Below the pieces are notes generated by a model. It had not been told where the DNA came from, made no database searches, and worked only from the letters and a program-made list of their open reading frames with translations. DNA of 64,000 nt. Source: Leptospira andrefontaineae (GTDB lineage: Bacteria > Spirochaetota > Leptospiria > Leptospirales > Leptospiraceae). Shown piece after piece: positions 49,700 to 59,611 of the stretch. The stretch is from assembly GCF_004770105.1 (NCBI RefSeq), contig NZ_RQEY01000010.1, forward strand, positions 124,001 through 188,000, in the 5' to 3' direction. The translations under genes and the position numbers were made by a program. Each line of letters begins with the position of its first letter. The stretch's first letter is position 1.

Positions 49700-50770
49700 C
49701 TATGCTGTTGCCGCTTTCTTTTTATAGATAGCGTAACCGATCGCAGCAAGTCCCAATATCAACCAAATATACCAGAACTTCACAAGAAGAATGGTAACAG
49801 CAGTAATCACAAATGCCACTACTCCGAAAACGATAGAAAGTGCAGCTTTTCCTAATTCTCCCACAAGTGGAACAAAACTTAAAAGAGAAAGTAATGGTCC
49901 TGCCAGAAGATTAAAACTTACCCACATCGCGATAAAACAACCTAGCCTCATCAGCCATTTTTTAGTATTATCATCGCTTTGGATGTCCTTCATAGTGGTT
50001 TGGAAATCACCCACGGATGCATTTAAAAATTTATTACCTTCTTCACTGGTAAATTGACCGATTGAGTTTCCGCTCACGGCTCCCACAAAAGTCATACTTT
50101 CATCCGGAATCGGAACTAAGGATACACTGATCCTTTCACAACCATCACTTTGGTCGCTCGCACATTTTTGAGATAAGTAGATATGATCTCCTTCAGCAAT
50201 TCCTTTGGTTAACTCCGCTGATTCGGGATGAATAGAAGGCACAGCAGAAGTAAGATCTACTTTGGTCAAATTCACGCTATATGTTTTACCATCATCCGTT
50301 TTTACTTTCCCATCAGAAGCAACGTCACTTCTATCATCTACCGTAGCTTGGTAGAAAGGTTTAGACTTACATGCAGGATCTTTAAAATTTTTAGGATTTT
50401 TTGGAGAAGAGATCCAATCCAATTTGCAATCGTATGTTTTCTTTTTGGTTTTAGAATCTTCGTCAACGGTCTCTTCCCAAGCATATACTTCGGAAGATTG
50501 AGAATAGGAAATATATTTTCCAGGTTTTACGAACTCTCCACCCAAAGCATCAGCGCTTAACTTACCGGTAACGTAAGATGCAATCCCCGGTTTTGCATCA
50601 GCTGCCGGTAATGCACCTTTTAGAGCCGCGCTTGCTTGTTCGCAAGTTTCTACTTGATATATCAAAAATAAGGAAAGTGGGAATAATACTACTCCAGTCA
50701 ACATTCCTTTGAACGAGTCACCGATCGATCCGAATATGCTCGAACCTTCCCCTGATTCTTCAAACGCCAT
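49700..50770 (-). CDS. TMEM43-like membrane protein
   Basis: 356 residues from MAFEESG; this start has GGGAGG eight bases upstream, so the longer frame is rejected. Membrane helices at about 25-40 and three or four near the C-terminus (about 265-350). The large central part lies between the membrane segments, with Tyr/Ser-rich KPGKYISYSQSSEVYAWEE, and matches the TMEM43/DUF1625 pattern in layout. The role of bacterial members is unknown. It ends in a terminator. Confidence 0.7.
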   Translation of the reverse strand: MAFEESGEGSSIFGSIGDSFKGMLTGVVLFPLSLFLIYQVETCEQASAALKGALPAADAKPGIASYVTGKLSADALGGEFVKPGKYISYSQSSEVYAWEETVDEDSKTKKKTYDCKLDWISSPKNPKNFKDPACKSKPFYQATVDDRSDVASDGKVKTDDGKTYSVNLTKVDLTSAVPSIHPESAELTKGIAEGDHIYLSQKCASDQSDGCERISVSLVPIPDESMTFVGAVSGNSIGQFTSEEGNKFLNASVGDFQTTMKDIQSDDNTKKWLMRLGCFIAMWVSFNLLAGPLLSLLSFVPLVGELGKAALSIVFGVVAFVITAVTILLVKFWYIWLILGLAAIGYAIYKKKAATA

Positions 50771-50880
50771 GAAAAAACCTCCCAACTGGCCTTAAAAAAG
50801 ACGAAAGGGCATTTTACATTCCACACAATTCGTTAGGCAATATCTTTTTTCCAATCGGAAAAGAAGAAGGTCAGTTCTCC

Positions 50881-50892
50881 AAACGTACGTTT
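50881..50892. promoter_or_regulatory. palindrome AAACGTACGTTT, candidate operator
   Basis: Perfect 12-bp palindrome about 110 bases upstream of the TMEM43-like start, with the same AACGTACGTT core as 49484-49493. Confidence 0.4.
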
Positions 50893-50918
50893 TAGAAAAA
50901 AGTCTTATATTAGATCTT

Positions 50919-50961
50919 AGCGGCAGCGATGCGAAGTGGAAGTCACGAAGTGACCGAAGCG
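50919..50961 (+). repeat. GC-rich intergenic repeat (type R2), partial copy 3
   Basis: AGCGGCAGCGATGCGAAGTG followed by GTCACgaaGTGAC and CGAAGC, matching the first half of 14799-14894. It ends six bases before the trpC stop. Confidence 0.6.
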
Positions 50962-50966
50962 TTATT

Positions 50967-51719
50967 TTAGAAGAGTTCCAACCAAGCTTTGCGGATATCC
51001 GCTTTTTCCATAAAATAAGTCCCGATAAGTGCGGCATCCACATGGGGACGAAATTCATCCAAGTCTGCCTTACTCTTTACACCGGATTCTCCTACTTTCA
51101 CTATATTAGGAGAAAGTTTAGAAGCTACCTTAGGGACCAGATCCTGATGAATGCTGAAATCATCCAAGTCTCGAGTATTGATCCCAACAATATTTGCACC
51201 TGCTTTTGTTGCGATTATAGCTTCTTCTTCCGTATGGATCTCAGTGAGAACATCCATATTATACTTTTTAGCTTCTTTAATGAGTTCCGAGAGTTTTTCA
51301 GGTGTGAGGATGCGGACGATGAGTAGAATTGCAGCTGCTCCGAATTCTCGAGCTTCCGCAACTTGTTTTGAATCTATTATAAAATCTTTTCTTAATATAG
51401 GTAAATTCACCTGAGAAGAAACATTTTTGAGATCTTCCAGAGACCCGCCGAAAAATTTTTTATCGGTGAGGACAGAGATCGCAGTAGCACCACATTCTGA
51501 ATACGTTTTTGCGATGGATACAGCATCATATTCTTGCCGGATTATCCCGGCAGAAGGACTCATTTTTTTACATTCTGAGATGATTGAAAATTTACGGGAA
51601 CGAAGCGATTGCCACAAACCTACTCCAGAATATGGAGCAGGCCTATATTCGGGAATGGTTTCAATTTCCCTTTTTTTTTCTTCTACGATTTCTTGGAGAA
51701 CCCGATGTAACGCCATCAT
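50967..51719 (-). CDS. trpC: indole-3-glycerol phosphate synthase
   Basis: Closes the indole ring in tryptophan synthesis. The 250-residue TIM barrel has [52 protein letters not shown] and [10 protein letters not shown], and [11 protein letters not shown] near the end; catalytic Lys and Glu residues are in place. It is separated from the STAS gene by three bases and so is away from other trp genes. Confidence 0.96.
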   Translation of the reverse strand: MMALHRVLQEIVEEKKREIETIPEYRPAPYSGVGLWQSLRSRKFSIISECKKMSPSAGIIRQEYDAVSIAKTYSECGATAISVLTDKKFFGGSLEDLKNVSSQVNLPILRKDFIIDSKQVAEAREFGAAAILLIVRILTPEKLSELIKEAKKYNMDVLTEIHTEEEAIIATKAGANIVGINTRDLDDFSIHQDLVPKVASKLSPNIVKVGESGVKSKADLDEFRPHVDAALIGTYFMEKADIRKAWLELF

Positions 51720-51722
51720 CGG

Positions 51723-52061
51723 TTATGCACGAAAAGTTCGAAGCGCTTCGTCCTCAGTTTCGCGGATATCAAATAGAGAGGTTAATTCGATCACATCGAA
51801 AATTCTTTTGACCGCCGGTTTGATCCCACAAATTTTGAGACCACCTTCTTTTGCGTTCAATTTTCTAAGTGTAGAAATGCAAGCCCTGAATCCAGATGAA
51901 GACATATAGTCTACGTCTTGCATGTTCAGAATAACCCTGGTATGTCCTTGGTTATCAATTAGATCGTTCAGATTTTCTTCCACCTCGTTTGCAATGGAAA
52001 CGTCCAAACGTCCCTTGAGGTAAACTATTAGAACTCCGTCCTGTACCTTATGATCGAGCAA
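51723..52061 (-). CDS. STAS-domain protein (anti-sigma factor antagonist type)
   Basis: 112 residues, TTG start. A single STAS domain: GVLIVYLKGRLDV, RVILNMQDVDYMSSSGFRA with the candidate phospho-Ser, and LKICGIKPAVKRIFDVIEL. Members act as SpoIIAA/RsbV-type partner-switch antagonists. No anti-sigma kinase is adjacent; it is coupled to trpC only by position. Confidence 0.88.
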   Translation of the reverse strand: MLDHKVQDGVLIVYLKGRLDVSIANEVEENLNDLIDNQGHTRVILNMQDVDYMSSSGFRACISTLRKLNAKEGGLKICGIKPAVKRIFDVIELTSLFDIRETEDEALRTFRA

Positions 52062-52134
52062 AGGAACCTACCCTAGCGATAATTTAGAGACAATTCTCGA
52101 TGCAAAAAATAGCCTGTCAACCAAGTTCCCCAAG

Positions 52135-53484
52135 ATGAAGAATTTTCCTACCTCCTTATTAGGCCAAAGAGTCCTGGTTCTCGGCGGGGGAGTTTCCGGC
52201 ATGGCGGCTCTCCGACTCTTGAAAGAGAGACAGGCGAATGCTGTTCTTTGTAATTCGGTACCCCTTCCAGATTTAGATGTAACTTTCGTAGGCGAAGATG
52301 TAATTTTAGCGGACCTTCTTCCAATCGCACTTATCGTAAAAAGTCCGGGAATTTCTCCTTCTCATTCCGTAATTTCCCAAGCGAATTCTCTCGCGATCCC
52401 GGTAGTTTCCGAAGTGGAATTAGCGAGAGCGTTCTATTCCGGAAAATTGATCGGAGTTACTGGGACGGATGGAAAATCCACAACCACATCCCTTACTACA
52501 CATTTAGTTTCTGCCGATTTTCCTGGAGCGACTGCCGGAGGAAATATCGGTTTGGCATTCAGCGATTTCTGTCTAAAACCGGTCCCACTTTCCGTGCTGG
52601 AACTTTCCAGTTATCAGTTAGAAGATTCTGGTCCATTGGAACTTAACGTATCTGTAATATTAAATCTTGCTTCCGATCATTTAGAAAGGCATAAAAGTTT
52701 GGACAATTATTTTGCAGCCAAAACTCGGATCGTAGACAACACTAATCCTCGTCATACTCTTGTGACTAGTTCCAAACTTTTTAAAGAAAGGATTCAGAAA
52801 TTAGGATGGTCCTGCAAAATTTTAGTATTCGGTAGAGAATCAGGAAACGACGCAATCATCTCGGAAGAAGAAAGGACAATCAAAACCGCAAACGCTGTTT
52901 ATGACACAAAAAGATTTCCTCTTCCTGGAGGCCATAATTTAGATAATCTGGCCGCGTCTATCTTAGCCTCTGAATCGATAGGTGCAAAACCGGAACATAT
53001 ACAAAACTTGATCGGTACATTTAAAGGTCTTCCTCATCGTTTCCAGCATGCTGGTAAAGCGGCGGGTATTTCATTTATCAATGATTCCAAATCCACTAAT
53101 CTTCATAGTATGCTCGCAGGTTTAAGTACCTGGAAGGATAAGAAGGGTACATTCCTGATCTTGGGAGGAAGACCTAAAGCAGAACCTCTGGAACCTCTGA
53201 AAGAATTTTTGGCCTCAGGTATCGGTTGGGTCTTATTAATAGGAGAAGCGAGAGAAACCTGGGCTCCGGTGATCTCTCCTATTTTAGGTTCTCATTTGAT
53301 CGTAGCGGATAATTTAGAAGAAGGTTTTTCTCAGATCAAAACTGCAGTACGTTCAGGAAGAGCAAGAGTATCGTCTGTAGTATTTTCGCCTGCTTGCGCA
53401 AGTTTCGATCTATATAAAAATTTTGAAGAAAGAGGAGAACATTTTCTGAAACTTGTCTCCGATTGGTCCAGAGAAGAACCTTAG
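52135..53484 (+). CDS. murD: UDP-N-acetylmuramoyl-L-alanine--D-glutamate ligase
   Basis: Adds D-glutamate in peptidoglycan precursor synthesis. 449 residues with the N-terminal Rossmann segment VLVLGGGVSGMAAL, ATP-binding GVTGTDGKSTTTSL (about 110-123), NLASDHLERHKSLDNYF and the C-terminal domain FINDSKSTNLHSMLAGL and PACASFDLYKNFEERG. It stands alone and convergent with the HD-GYP gene, two bases apart at the stops, so termination must overlap coding sequence. Confidence 0.96.
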   Translation: MKNFPTSLLGQRVLVLGGGVSGMAALRLLKERQANAVLCNSVPLPDLDVTFVGEDVILADLLPIALIVKSPGISPSHSVISQANSLAIPVVSEVELARAFYSGKLIGVTGTDGKSTTTSLTTHLVSADFPGATAGGNIGLAFSDFCLKPVPLSVLELSSYQLEDSGPLELNVSVILNLASDHLERHKSLDNYFAAKTRIVDNTNPRHTLVTSSKLFKERIQKLGWSCKILVFGRESGNDAIISEEERTIKTANAVYDTKRFPLPGGHNLDNLAASILASESIGAKPEHIQNLIGTFKGLPHRFQHAGKAAGISFINDSKSTNLHSMLAGLSTWKDKKGTFLILGGRPKAEPLEPLKEFLASGIGWVLLIGEARETWAPVISPILGSHLIVADNLEEGFSQIKTAVRSGRARVSSVVFSPACASFDLYKNFEERGEHFLKLVSDWSREEP

Positions 53485-53486
53485 AT

Positions 53487-55469
53487 TTATTTAATATGTC
53501 CTTGGTGGTTTAATTTTTCCCAGACCTTGGATTCTACGAATACTTTTAATAGATCCCCGTCCAAATGATTTTCCTTGGCTTCCATTTCTAAAATGTCCAA
53601 GGCTCTATCTACTGGAACCGCTTTCTTATAAGGTCTATCCTGATCCGTTAGAGCATCGAATATATCCGAGATGGTCATGATCCTGGATTGGATAGGGATA
53701 TCTTCTCCGGAAAGTCCTCTTGGATATCCTGTTCCATTTAATTTTTCGTGGTGAGCATGTGCAATCGTAGGCACCATTTTAAGATCGTTTGTCCAAGGGA
53801 TCTTACTCAAAAATTGGAATGTATGCTCCACATGGGATTCGATCTCTTTTCTTTCATCAAAATCTAAAGAACCTTTTTTGATGGTTAAAAATCCAAACTC
53901 GTAAGGAGAGATGAGTCCTACATTTTCTCCTTCTGTGGTGATATATTGCATCTTAGCGATCTCTTCTAAGAACTGAGAATTCGCCTCTTCTAAAATAGAA
54001 GGTTCGTTACTCTGGCTGATAATTTGGAACATAGAGGTGAGTCTTTTACATTCTTCGTTAAACTCGAACTCTATCGCTTTTTCAAAATCGGAATATCCTG
54101 CGGGCCCATGTTTTTTTAAATATTCCACTTTTCTTAAGTTCAATTTAGATTCAAAATCTTTCTTTAAGTAGCGGAATCTCCAGTCGATCAAACTGATCTC
54201 TAGATCTTCTAATTTTTTGGCTTTTACCAAAACTTTTTCTCTCACTCCTACTTTTCCAAAATCATGGAGTAGAGAAGCATACCTGATCTCTTTCAGCTGT
54301 TCTTTGGAAAATTTTGTTTCCTTATATTTTCCGAAATCAACTCGATCTAAGGTTTCTGCGAGTCCTACAGTTAATACTGCGACTCTAAAAGAGTGACCAC
54401 TTGTGGTTGGGTCCCTGGCTTCAATCGCATTTACTGATGCAGTTACAAATCCTTCGAATAATGTTTCAATCTCTCTTAAGAGATAATTATTTTGTATGGC
54501 GACTGCAGCTTGTCCTGCAACTCCGAGCACTAATTGACTGGAATAATCGTCGAAAGGTTGGATTTCTTCCCCTTTCATTTGTTCAACAGTTAATTTTTGG
54601 CTAAAATTCCTTTTGCGATTAATAAGCTGAAGAACACCTACTACATCTCCCCTATGACCTTTCATAGGAACAACGAGCATGGATTTTGTATGATAATTCG
54701 ATAATATATCAAAATTACTATTGAAGGAGAATTCGGCATCCTCAGGCAGATCATAAACATCTTGTATGTTCAAAACCTTACCCGTTTCTGCAACATAACC
54801 TGCAATGCTGGACTTATTGATCGGAAGAATAAACTCCTCCGTATCGATACTCAATGCGGAAATTTTAAAACGTAAATTTCGAACAAAACCTATATCATCT
54901 TGTTCTACCAAATACAAGGAACCGGAGTCAGCGTTACAGATCTCTCTTGCGCTATACAAGATCTCTCTAAGAAGTTTATCAAAATCTTTCTCATTTGCTA
55001 AACTAATACCAATTCTGGTCAGTCGATTGATCTCATATTTTGCAGTATTGATCTTATGCAATAGATCAAACTGATCAGTGATCATATGCAGATGGAGAAA
55101 TCCGTTTACAAACGTTTTAGAAAGATGGAGATCGGAAGTGACCTCAGGTAATATTCCGAAAATCAGATCATCTTCAATTTCGGTATTTTTATAACCTTCG
55201 TAGCCAAGATCCGCATTCAAAATAAACCTGGCCAAGATCAGGGGATTATTCTTGAGTTGTTCTCTGATCTTACTGTGCTCCGACTCTAATGTTTTGTCGG
55301 AGATATAAAATAAAATGTCTACGAATTGTGGAGTGTCTCTGATCTCACTAGACTCGAAAAAGTCTTTCAGATTGATCAGCTCAGCCGTCATCTTAGTACG
55401 GAGGATCGAAAGTCTTCCAGCAAGAATAGCGGAATCCGTTACGATATATTGCTTAAACTTGGATTCCAT
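53487..55469 (-). CDS. GAF and HD-GYP domain protein
   Basis: 660 residues. An N-terminal helical part (1-150), a GAF domain (about 155-330, [14 protein letters not shown], then [21 protein letters not shown]) and an HD-GYP-type phosphodiesterase domain (about 350-650: [53 protein letters not shown]). Between the HD and GYP boxes about 130 residues are inserted, compared with about 50 in canonical enzymes. GTGYP in place of GSGYP is minor. Likely hydrolyses cyclic di-GMP, or senses it; the metal His and Asp residues are present. Confidence 0.85.
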   Translation of the reverse strand: MESKFKQYIVTDSAILAGRLSILRTKMTAELINLKDFFESSEIRDTPQFVDILFYISDKTLESEHSKIREQLKNNPLILARFILNADLGYEGYKNTEIEDDLIFGILPEVTSDLHLSKTFVNGFLHLHMITDQFDLLHKINTAKYEINRLTRIGISLANEKDFDKLLREILYSAREICNADSGSLYLVEQDDIGFVRNLRFKISALSIDTEEFILPINKSSIAGYVAETGKVLNIQDVYDLPEDAEFSFNSNFDILSNYHTKSMLVVPMKGHRGDVVGVLQLINRKRNFSQKLTVEQMKGEEIQPFDDYSSQLVLGVAGQAAVAIQNNYLLREIETLFEGFVTASVNAIEARDPTTSGHSFRVAVLTVGLAETLDRVDFGKYKETKFSKEQLKEIRYASLLHDFGKVGVREKVLVKAKKLEDLEISLIDWRFRYLKKDFESKLNLRKVEYLKKHGPAGYSDFEKAIEFEFNEECKRLTSMFQIISQSNEPSILEEANSQFLEEIAKMQYITTEGENVGLISPYEFGFLTIKKGSLDFDERKEIESHVEHTFQFLSKIPWTNDLKMVPTIAHAHHEKLNGTGYPRGLSGEDIPIQSRIMTISDIFDALTDQDRPYKKAVPVDRALDILEMEAKENHLDGDLLKVFVESKVWEKLNHQGHIK

Positions 55470-55565
55470 CCTGATTATCCCATCCTAAGCATCTTTTAAA
55501 ATCGTGAAAAGGAGTTTTTTTCAAGTTTTGGCCCTGGATATTCTTTCGAAAAACGGCCGTTTGGC

Positions 55566-57920
55566 TTAATTCGTCTTTCTTTCGGAATATACTTTATCTT
55601 TAATGATCTTGGACCAATCCTTTACAAATTTTTGAGAATGTTCATAACCTATCTCATATAATCTTTTGTAATCATCCCAATCGAATGTAGAAAAATCTCT
55701 TACCGGTAATTCGACGAATATATCAGAATTTTCTTTTGTTTTAAGAAGATTATTTCGACTGGATAATAACATGGATCTCATGAACAACTCACCTATATGA
55801 GGGAAGGAATATCTATCTTCCTTTTTCATAAACTGATTTCCCAAAAGTTTTAAGGCAGAAGGTCCTTCTCCAGGAAATCTTGACTCAACGAGTAATCCGT
55901 AAGTTTGGTCCTTATTCGGTTGTGAACCTGCACCTAAATCAACAGAGACTAAAACATCTGCACCTTTTCTTCTCACTAGAGATCCAGGGAGATTATCCCA
56001 AAGTCCTCCATCCACATACAAAGCACCGTCAGTAAAGAACGGAGGAAAAATCCCAGGTATTGAGGTACTCGCCCTGATCGCCTTCCAAACTTCTCCTTCT
56101 TCGAATACTTTCGGTTTCGAATTCGTAAGATCGCATGCTACGGCTAAAAATGGGATCAGCAGAGTTTCTATCTTTCTGTTGCCGAAAAATTCTTTGATAG
56201 CTCTGGAATATCTTGCGCCTCTCAGAATAGATACGAATGGAAGAGTATAATCTCTTGTAAGTTTTGCTTCTATCCAAACTTCTTTGATCAATCTGAGAGA
56301 TTCATCGAATCCATACCCCATAGCAAATAAGCCGGCCATGATAGAGCCTGAGCTAGTTCCTCCGATCAGATCTATCGGTATACCAGCTTCGGTTAAGGAT
56401 CTGAGTAATCCTAAATGTGCAAAACCTTTCGCTCCTCCACCGGAAAGAGCAACTCCTACGGATCTACTTTCTAATCTTCTTGCGATACGATCAAATTCCC
56501 CTGCTCTATTCTTTCTCAAAATAAGTTTTTGGCCTGGCAATTCATGAAGAGTATTTTCTAGTTCTTCCCAACGATTATAAGAATCTTCCAAATAAATTAC
56601 GGATTCTTTCGTGGTTTCGCCCAGGCTTTCACCTTGGAGCAAATTCCAAGAATAAGAGTTTTTTAATATAGGCCTTCCAGTTTCGGCAAGAAGAAGGATA
56701 CGGTCAGCCTGTCTAAGACTCGCTTCCGTCCAAAGTGCATCTCCAGAAGGGCCCACTTCGAATACAACGTTATCGTATTCCTTCTCTAGTCCCCCGAACC
56801 AAGAAAGAATATCAGGAATCCCGAATCTCATTCCATTTTTCTGATAGATCTTCTTATCTTTTAAGAATTTAGAAAGTTTTTCCTCATTTACAGGAAGTGT
56901 AGAACCAAATGATTTTAAGGATTTAGAAAGTTCATTTGAAAAATGTCTGAGCGGAAAACCTTCTGTGATCGGGACCAATGCGATCGTATGGACTTTTCTA
57001 CCAAAGCGAGAAGATTCTTTATTTCTTTGTCCCAATCTTCTGGCGATTGTTTCAGTCACATGAAATAAAGCCTCTGGAGATTCAGAGATAAATTTCCTGA
57101 ATCCGTTCCTGGAAATTTGGATTACCTGGGAAGAACGTACAGCATACACAGAAGCGGAACGAGGCTCCCCTGTAAGTAAAGACATCTCTCCGATGATATC
57201 TCCTTTTGCAAATTCTCCTTCGCCGGTGATATTTCCTTGGTCGTCGGAAACACTGTATCTAAATCTTCCGGATAATATTACAAAAAGTGAATTTCCAGGT
57301 TCTCCTTGGAGCATCAACCTTTCTCCGCCCGGAACATACAACCATCTCAAATAAGGAGTCAATTCCCCTATTTTTTTTCGATCTATATGAAATAATAATT
57401 CTAGATTAGAAATAAATCCTAAAAGTTCTTTATGACTAGGCTCATAAGAAGCCATCCTAAAAAATCTTTTGGTTTCTAATCTTTCCTTCCAACGTTTAGA
57501 AGTTTCAGGATGTTCGGTTTCCCATTTATGCCAGTTCTTAGTACTGATCCTTAAAAGTTTGGAGTCAGTTTCAGTTCTTACTCCGAACTTCCCTTCTTTC
57601 CAATGGAAAAATCCGGCCTCTCCAAAATGAGAACCGGCCCCTAGGCTTCGGACCATTAGCTCTTCTCCCGAAGAAGCCTTAGTGAATTCCTCACATTTTC
57701 CTTCTAAAAGAAAATAGAACCAGGCTGAAGATTTTTCGGAAGATATTAAAACTGTGCCAGAGTTTACGGATTTATATTCGAAAAGTCCCGCAAAAGAAGA
57801 AGTCTCCTCCGGATCCCAATCCCGGAACAATTCCTGGTTAGATGAAAATATAGATCCAAATCTATTATTCTTTGCTTCGGATTTGTTTTTTGTTCCGACT
57901 TTTTTCTTTTTTTCTCTCAC
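55566..57920 (-). CDS. patatin-like phospholipase with two cyclic-nucleotide-binding domains
   Basis: 784 residues, laid out as in neuropathy target esterase. Two cNMP-binding domains come first (about 30-145 and 185-300; in the second, GEMSLLTGEPRSASVYAV is the phosphate-binding cassette), then a linker domain and a patatin domain from about 490: GGGAKGFAHLGLL oxyanion region, nucleophile Ser in GGTSSGS, and the Asp in VDGGLWDN. Probably a membrane-associated lysophospholipase. The frame starts 38 bases after a T-rich stretch with no clear promoter. Confidence 0.9.
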   Translation of the reverse strand: MREKKKKVGTKNKSEAKNNRFGSIFSSNQELFRDWDPEETSSFAGLFEYKSVNSGTVLISSEKSSAWFYFLLEGKCEEFTKASSGEELMVRSLGAGSHFGEAGFFHWKEGKFGVRTETDSKLLRISTKNWHKWETEHPETSKRWKERLETKRFFRMASYEPSHKELLGFISNLELLFHIDRKKIGELTPYLRWLYVPGGERLMLQGEPGNSLFVILSGRFRYSVSDDQGNITGEGEFAKGDIIGEMSLLTGEPRSASVYAVRSSQVIQISRNGFRKFISESPEALFHVTETIARRLGQRNKESSRFGRKVHTIALVPITEGFPLRHFSNELSKSLKSFGSTLPVNEEKLSKFLKDKKIYQKNGMRFGIPDILSWFGGLEKEYDNVVFEVGPSGDALWTEASLRQADRILLLAETGRPILKNSYSWNLLQGESLGETTKESVIYLEDSYNRWEELENTLHELPGQKLILRKNRAGEFDRIARRLESRSVGVALSGGGAKGFAHLGLLRSLTEAGIPIDLIGGTSSGSIMAGLFAMGYGFDESLRLIKEVWIEAKLTRDYTLPFVSILRGARYSRAIKEFFGNRKIETLLIPFLAVACDLTNSKPKVFEEGEVWKAIRASTSIPGIFPPFFTDGALYVDGGLWDNLPGSLVRRKGADVLVSVDLGAGSQPNKDQTYGLLVESRFPGEGPSALKLLGNQFMKKEDRYSFPHIGELFMRSMLLSSRNNLLKTKENSDIFVELPVRDFSTFDWDDYKRLYEIGYEHSQKFVKDWSKIIKDKVYSERKTN

Positions 57921-58018
57921 GGTTTTAGTCTCTAGTATAACGTTATAGATCAGATTCGAAAAAAGTATAAGTATTACAATCTGAAATAATATAGATTTTA
58001 CTATTAGGTAGGGGTTTT

Positions 58019-58095
58019 ACACGCAAAGGCGCAAAGAGAAGAAGATACTGGATTATAACTGGAGAACCTTTTCTACTTAGCGGCTTGGCGTGAAA
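58019..58095. repeat. intergenic repeat (type R3), copy 3, arms widely spaced
   Basis: ACACGCAAAGGCGCAAAG on the left and ACTTAGCGGCTTGGCGTGAAA on the right are inverted to each other and match the arms at 14732 and 31336, but in outward orientation and with a loop of about 40 bases. Confidence 0.55.
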
Positions 58096-58119
58096 CTGTG
58101 CAGCTATAGTTGCAACAAA

Positions 58120-58153
58120 AGAAAAACGCCCGAAGGAAGAAATCCAACGGGCG
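58120..58153 (-). terminator. terminator of the fliK-flgD-flgE operon
   Basis: On the minus strand CGCCCG ... CGGGCG with an inner TTGG/CCTT-type extension, followed by TTTTTCTTTT. It lies about 35 bases after the flgE stop. Confidence 0.85.
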
Positions 58154-58186
58154 CAAACAAAATGAATAGGAGATCTAAGTTAACGA

Positions 58187-59581
58187 TTAACGTTTCAGAC
58201 CCAGGACTTCCTGTAACATTTGGTCTGTGGTAGTGATCGTTCTAGAGTTCGCTTGGAAACCTCTCTGAGTAACGATCATATCAGTAAACTGATCAGATAG
58301 ATCCACATTCGACATTTCTAATAGACCTGCGTTGATCTTTCCTCTACCTGCGATACCGGCTTCTCCGATCAAAGGTTCACCCGAGTTATTGGAGAAGGCA
58401 AACATCGTATCACCAGCCTTATCTAAACCGGCCGGGTTATTGAAAACTGCAGTTGCAATTCTTGCTAAAGGTTGTTTTATACCGTTGGAATAAACACCTG
58501 TAACTGTTCCGGAATTATCAATGGAGAAGGACTCCAGATATCCCATAGTGTATCCGTCTTGTTTTACTGCTTTAGTAGTAAAGTCGGAAGAGAACTGAGT
58601 GATCCCGTCTACCATTCCGGCTTCACCTAAAGCCAGATCAAAACTTTGAACTTGTGGGTTTCCAGGAAGTTTGAAAGAAACTTTCGCATTCAGTTTTCCA
58701 GTGTTCATCACATCGGTTCCATCGGAAACATAAACGATCTTTCCATCAGGAGTGAATCCGAACTCAAGCTCGGTGAGACCAGGCATTTGGGTGTTTTGTC
58801 CACCGGTAGCAGCAACATCCACGGAAAGTTGAGTAGAATCCGTTAAGGACGTTCTTGCTTTCCAAGTATTCTCACGCACTTTGTAGAATTCCATTTTGAA
58901 TTCTCTCTCAGCACCTTGGTCATCAAAAACTTTGATAGTAGTTACATGTCCTCTTCTTGCCTTAGGATCCGGATCATTGATCATTGCAGTGATCTCTTCT
59001 TGGGTTGCATCAGGCGGAACTGCTTGCACTGAAGAATTCAAGTTGGATCTAAAATCCACTTTGGAAGTAGCTCTTGCAGGTTCTTTAGAATATACCGGGA
59101 TCACGATATCTTCGATGGATGCAGAAGAGTTGATATACTTATTCCCTTTTTCATCGAGGCGGGAATTCCAACCTTGCACCTTCAATCCGTTTGCAGGGTT
59201 TACATAATAACCATTCTTATCTAAGTTAAACGCACCGGCTCTTGTATAGAATTGTTTGTCCCCATCTTTAACGATAAAGAAACCTTCTCCAGAGATTGCA
59301 ACGTCGGTGTTTTTACCGGTGGTTTGTAAAGCACCTTGGGTCATGATCTTATCGATCGCAGCGATCAATGCTCCAAGACCAACTTGCTGAGGGTTAACCC
59401 CTCCTATGTTTTCCTTAGGCTCGGAAGCTCCTCTTAACTCTTGGGAGATCATATCCTGAAAAGTGACACGTTCCGTTTTAAAACCGTGAGTGTTCACGTT
59501 AGAAATATTGTTACCGATTACGTCCATCCTCACTTGGTGGTTTTTTAAACCGGAAACTCCTGAATAAAGGGATCTCATCAT
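58187..59581 (-). CDS. flgE: flagellar hook protein
   Basis: Builds the hook of the periplasmic flagella. 464 residues: N-terminal flagellar rod/hook helix ([32 protein letters not shown]), the hook domains and the C-terminal heptad helix ([32 protein letters not shown]). There is no Cys at all. At the spirochaete lysinoalanine site it has Lys166 and Asn180, while the position of the reactive Cys is Ser179 (RSNLN). If translation starts at the second Met these become 165, 179 and 178, matching Treponema denticola numbering. Last gene of the fliK-flgD-flgE operon. Confidence 0.95.
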   Translation of the reverse strand: MMRSLYSGVSGLKNHQVRMDVIGNNISNVNTHGFKTERVTFQDMISQELRGASEPKENIGGVNPQQVGLGALIAAIDKIMTQGALQTTGKNTDVAISGEGFFIVKDGDKQFYTRAGAFNLDKNGYYVNPANGLKVQGWNSRLDEKGNKYINSSASIEDIVIPVYSKEPARATSKVDFRSNLNSSVQAVPPDATQEEITAMINDPDPKARRGHVTTIKVFDDQGAEREFKMEFYKVRENTWKARTSLTDSTQLSVDVAATGGQNTQMPGLTELEFGFTPDGKIVYVSDGTDVMNTGKLNAKVSFKLPGNPQVQSFDLALGEAGMVDGITQFSSDFTTKAVKQDGYTMGYLESFSIDNSGTVTGVYSNGIKQPLARIATAVFNNPAGLDKAGDTMFAFSNNSGEPLIGEAGIAGRGKINAGLLEMSNVDLSDQFTDMIVTQRGFQANSRTITTTDQMLQEVLGLKR

Positions 59582-59611
59582 GGCGCTTATACCTCGAAAT
59601 TTTCTATTTAA

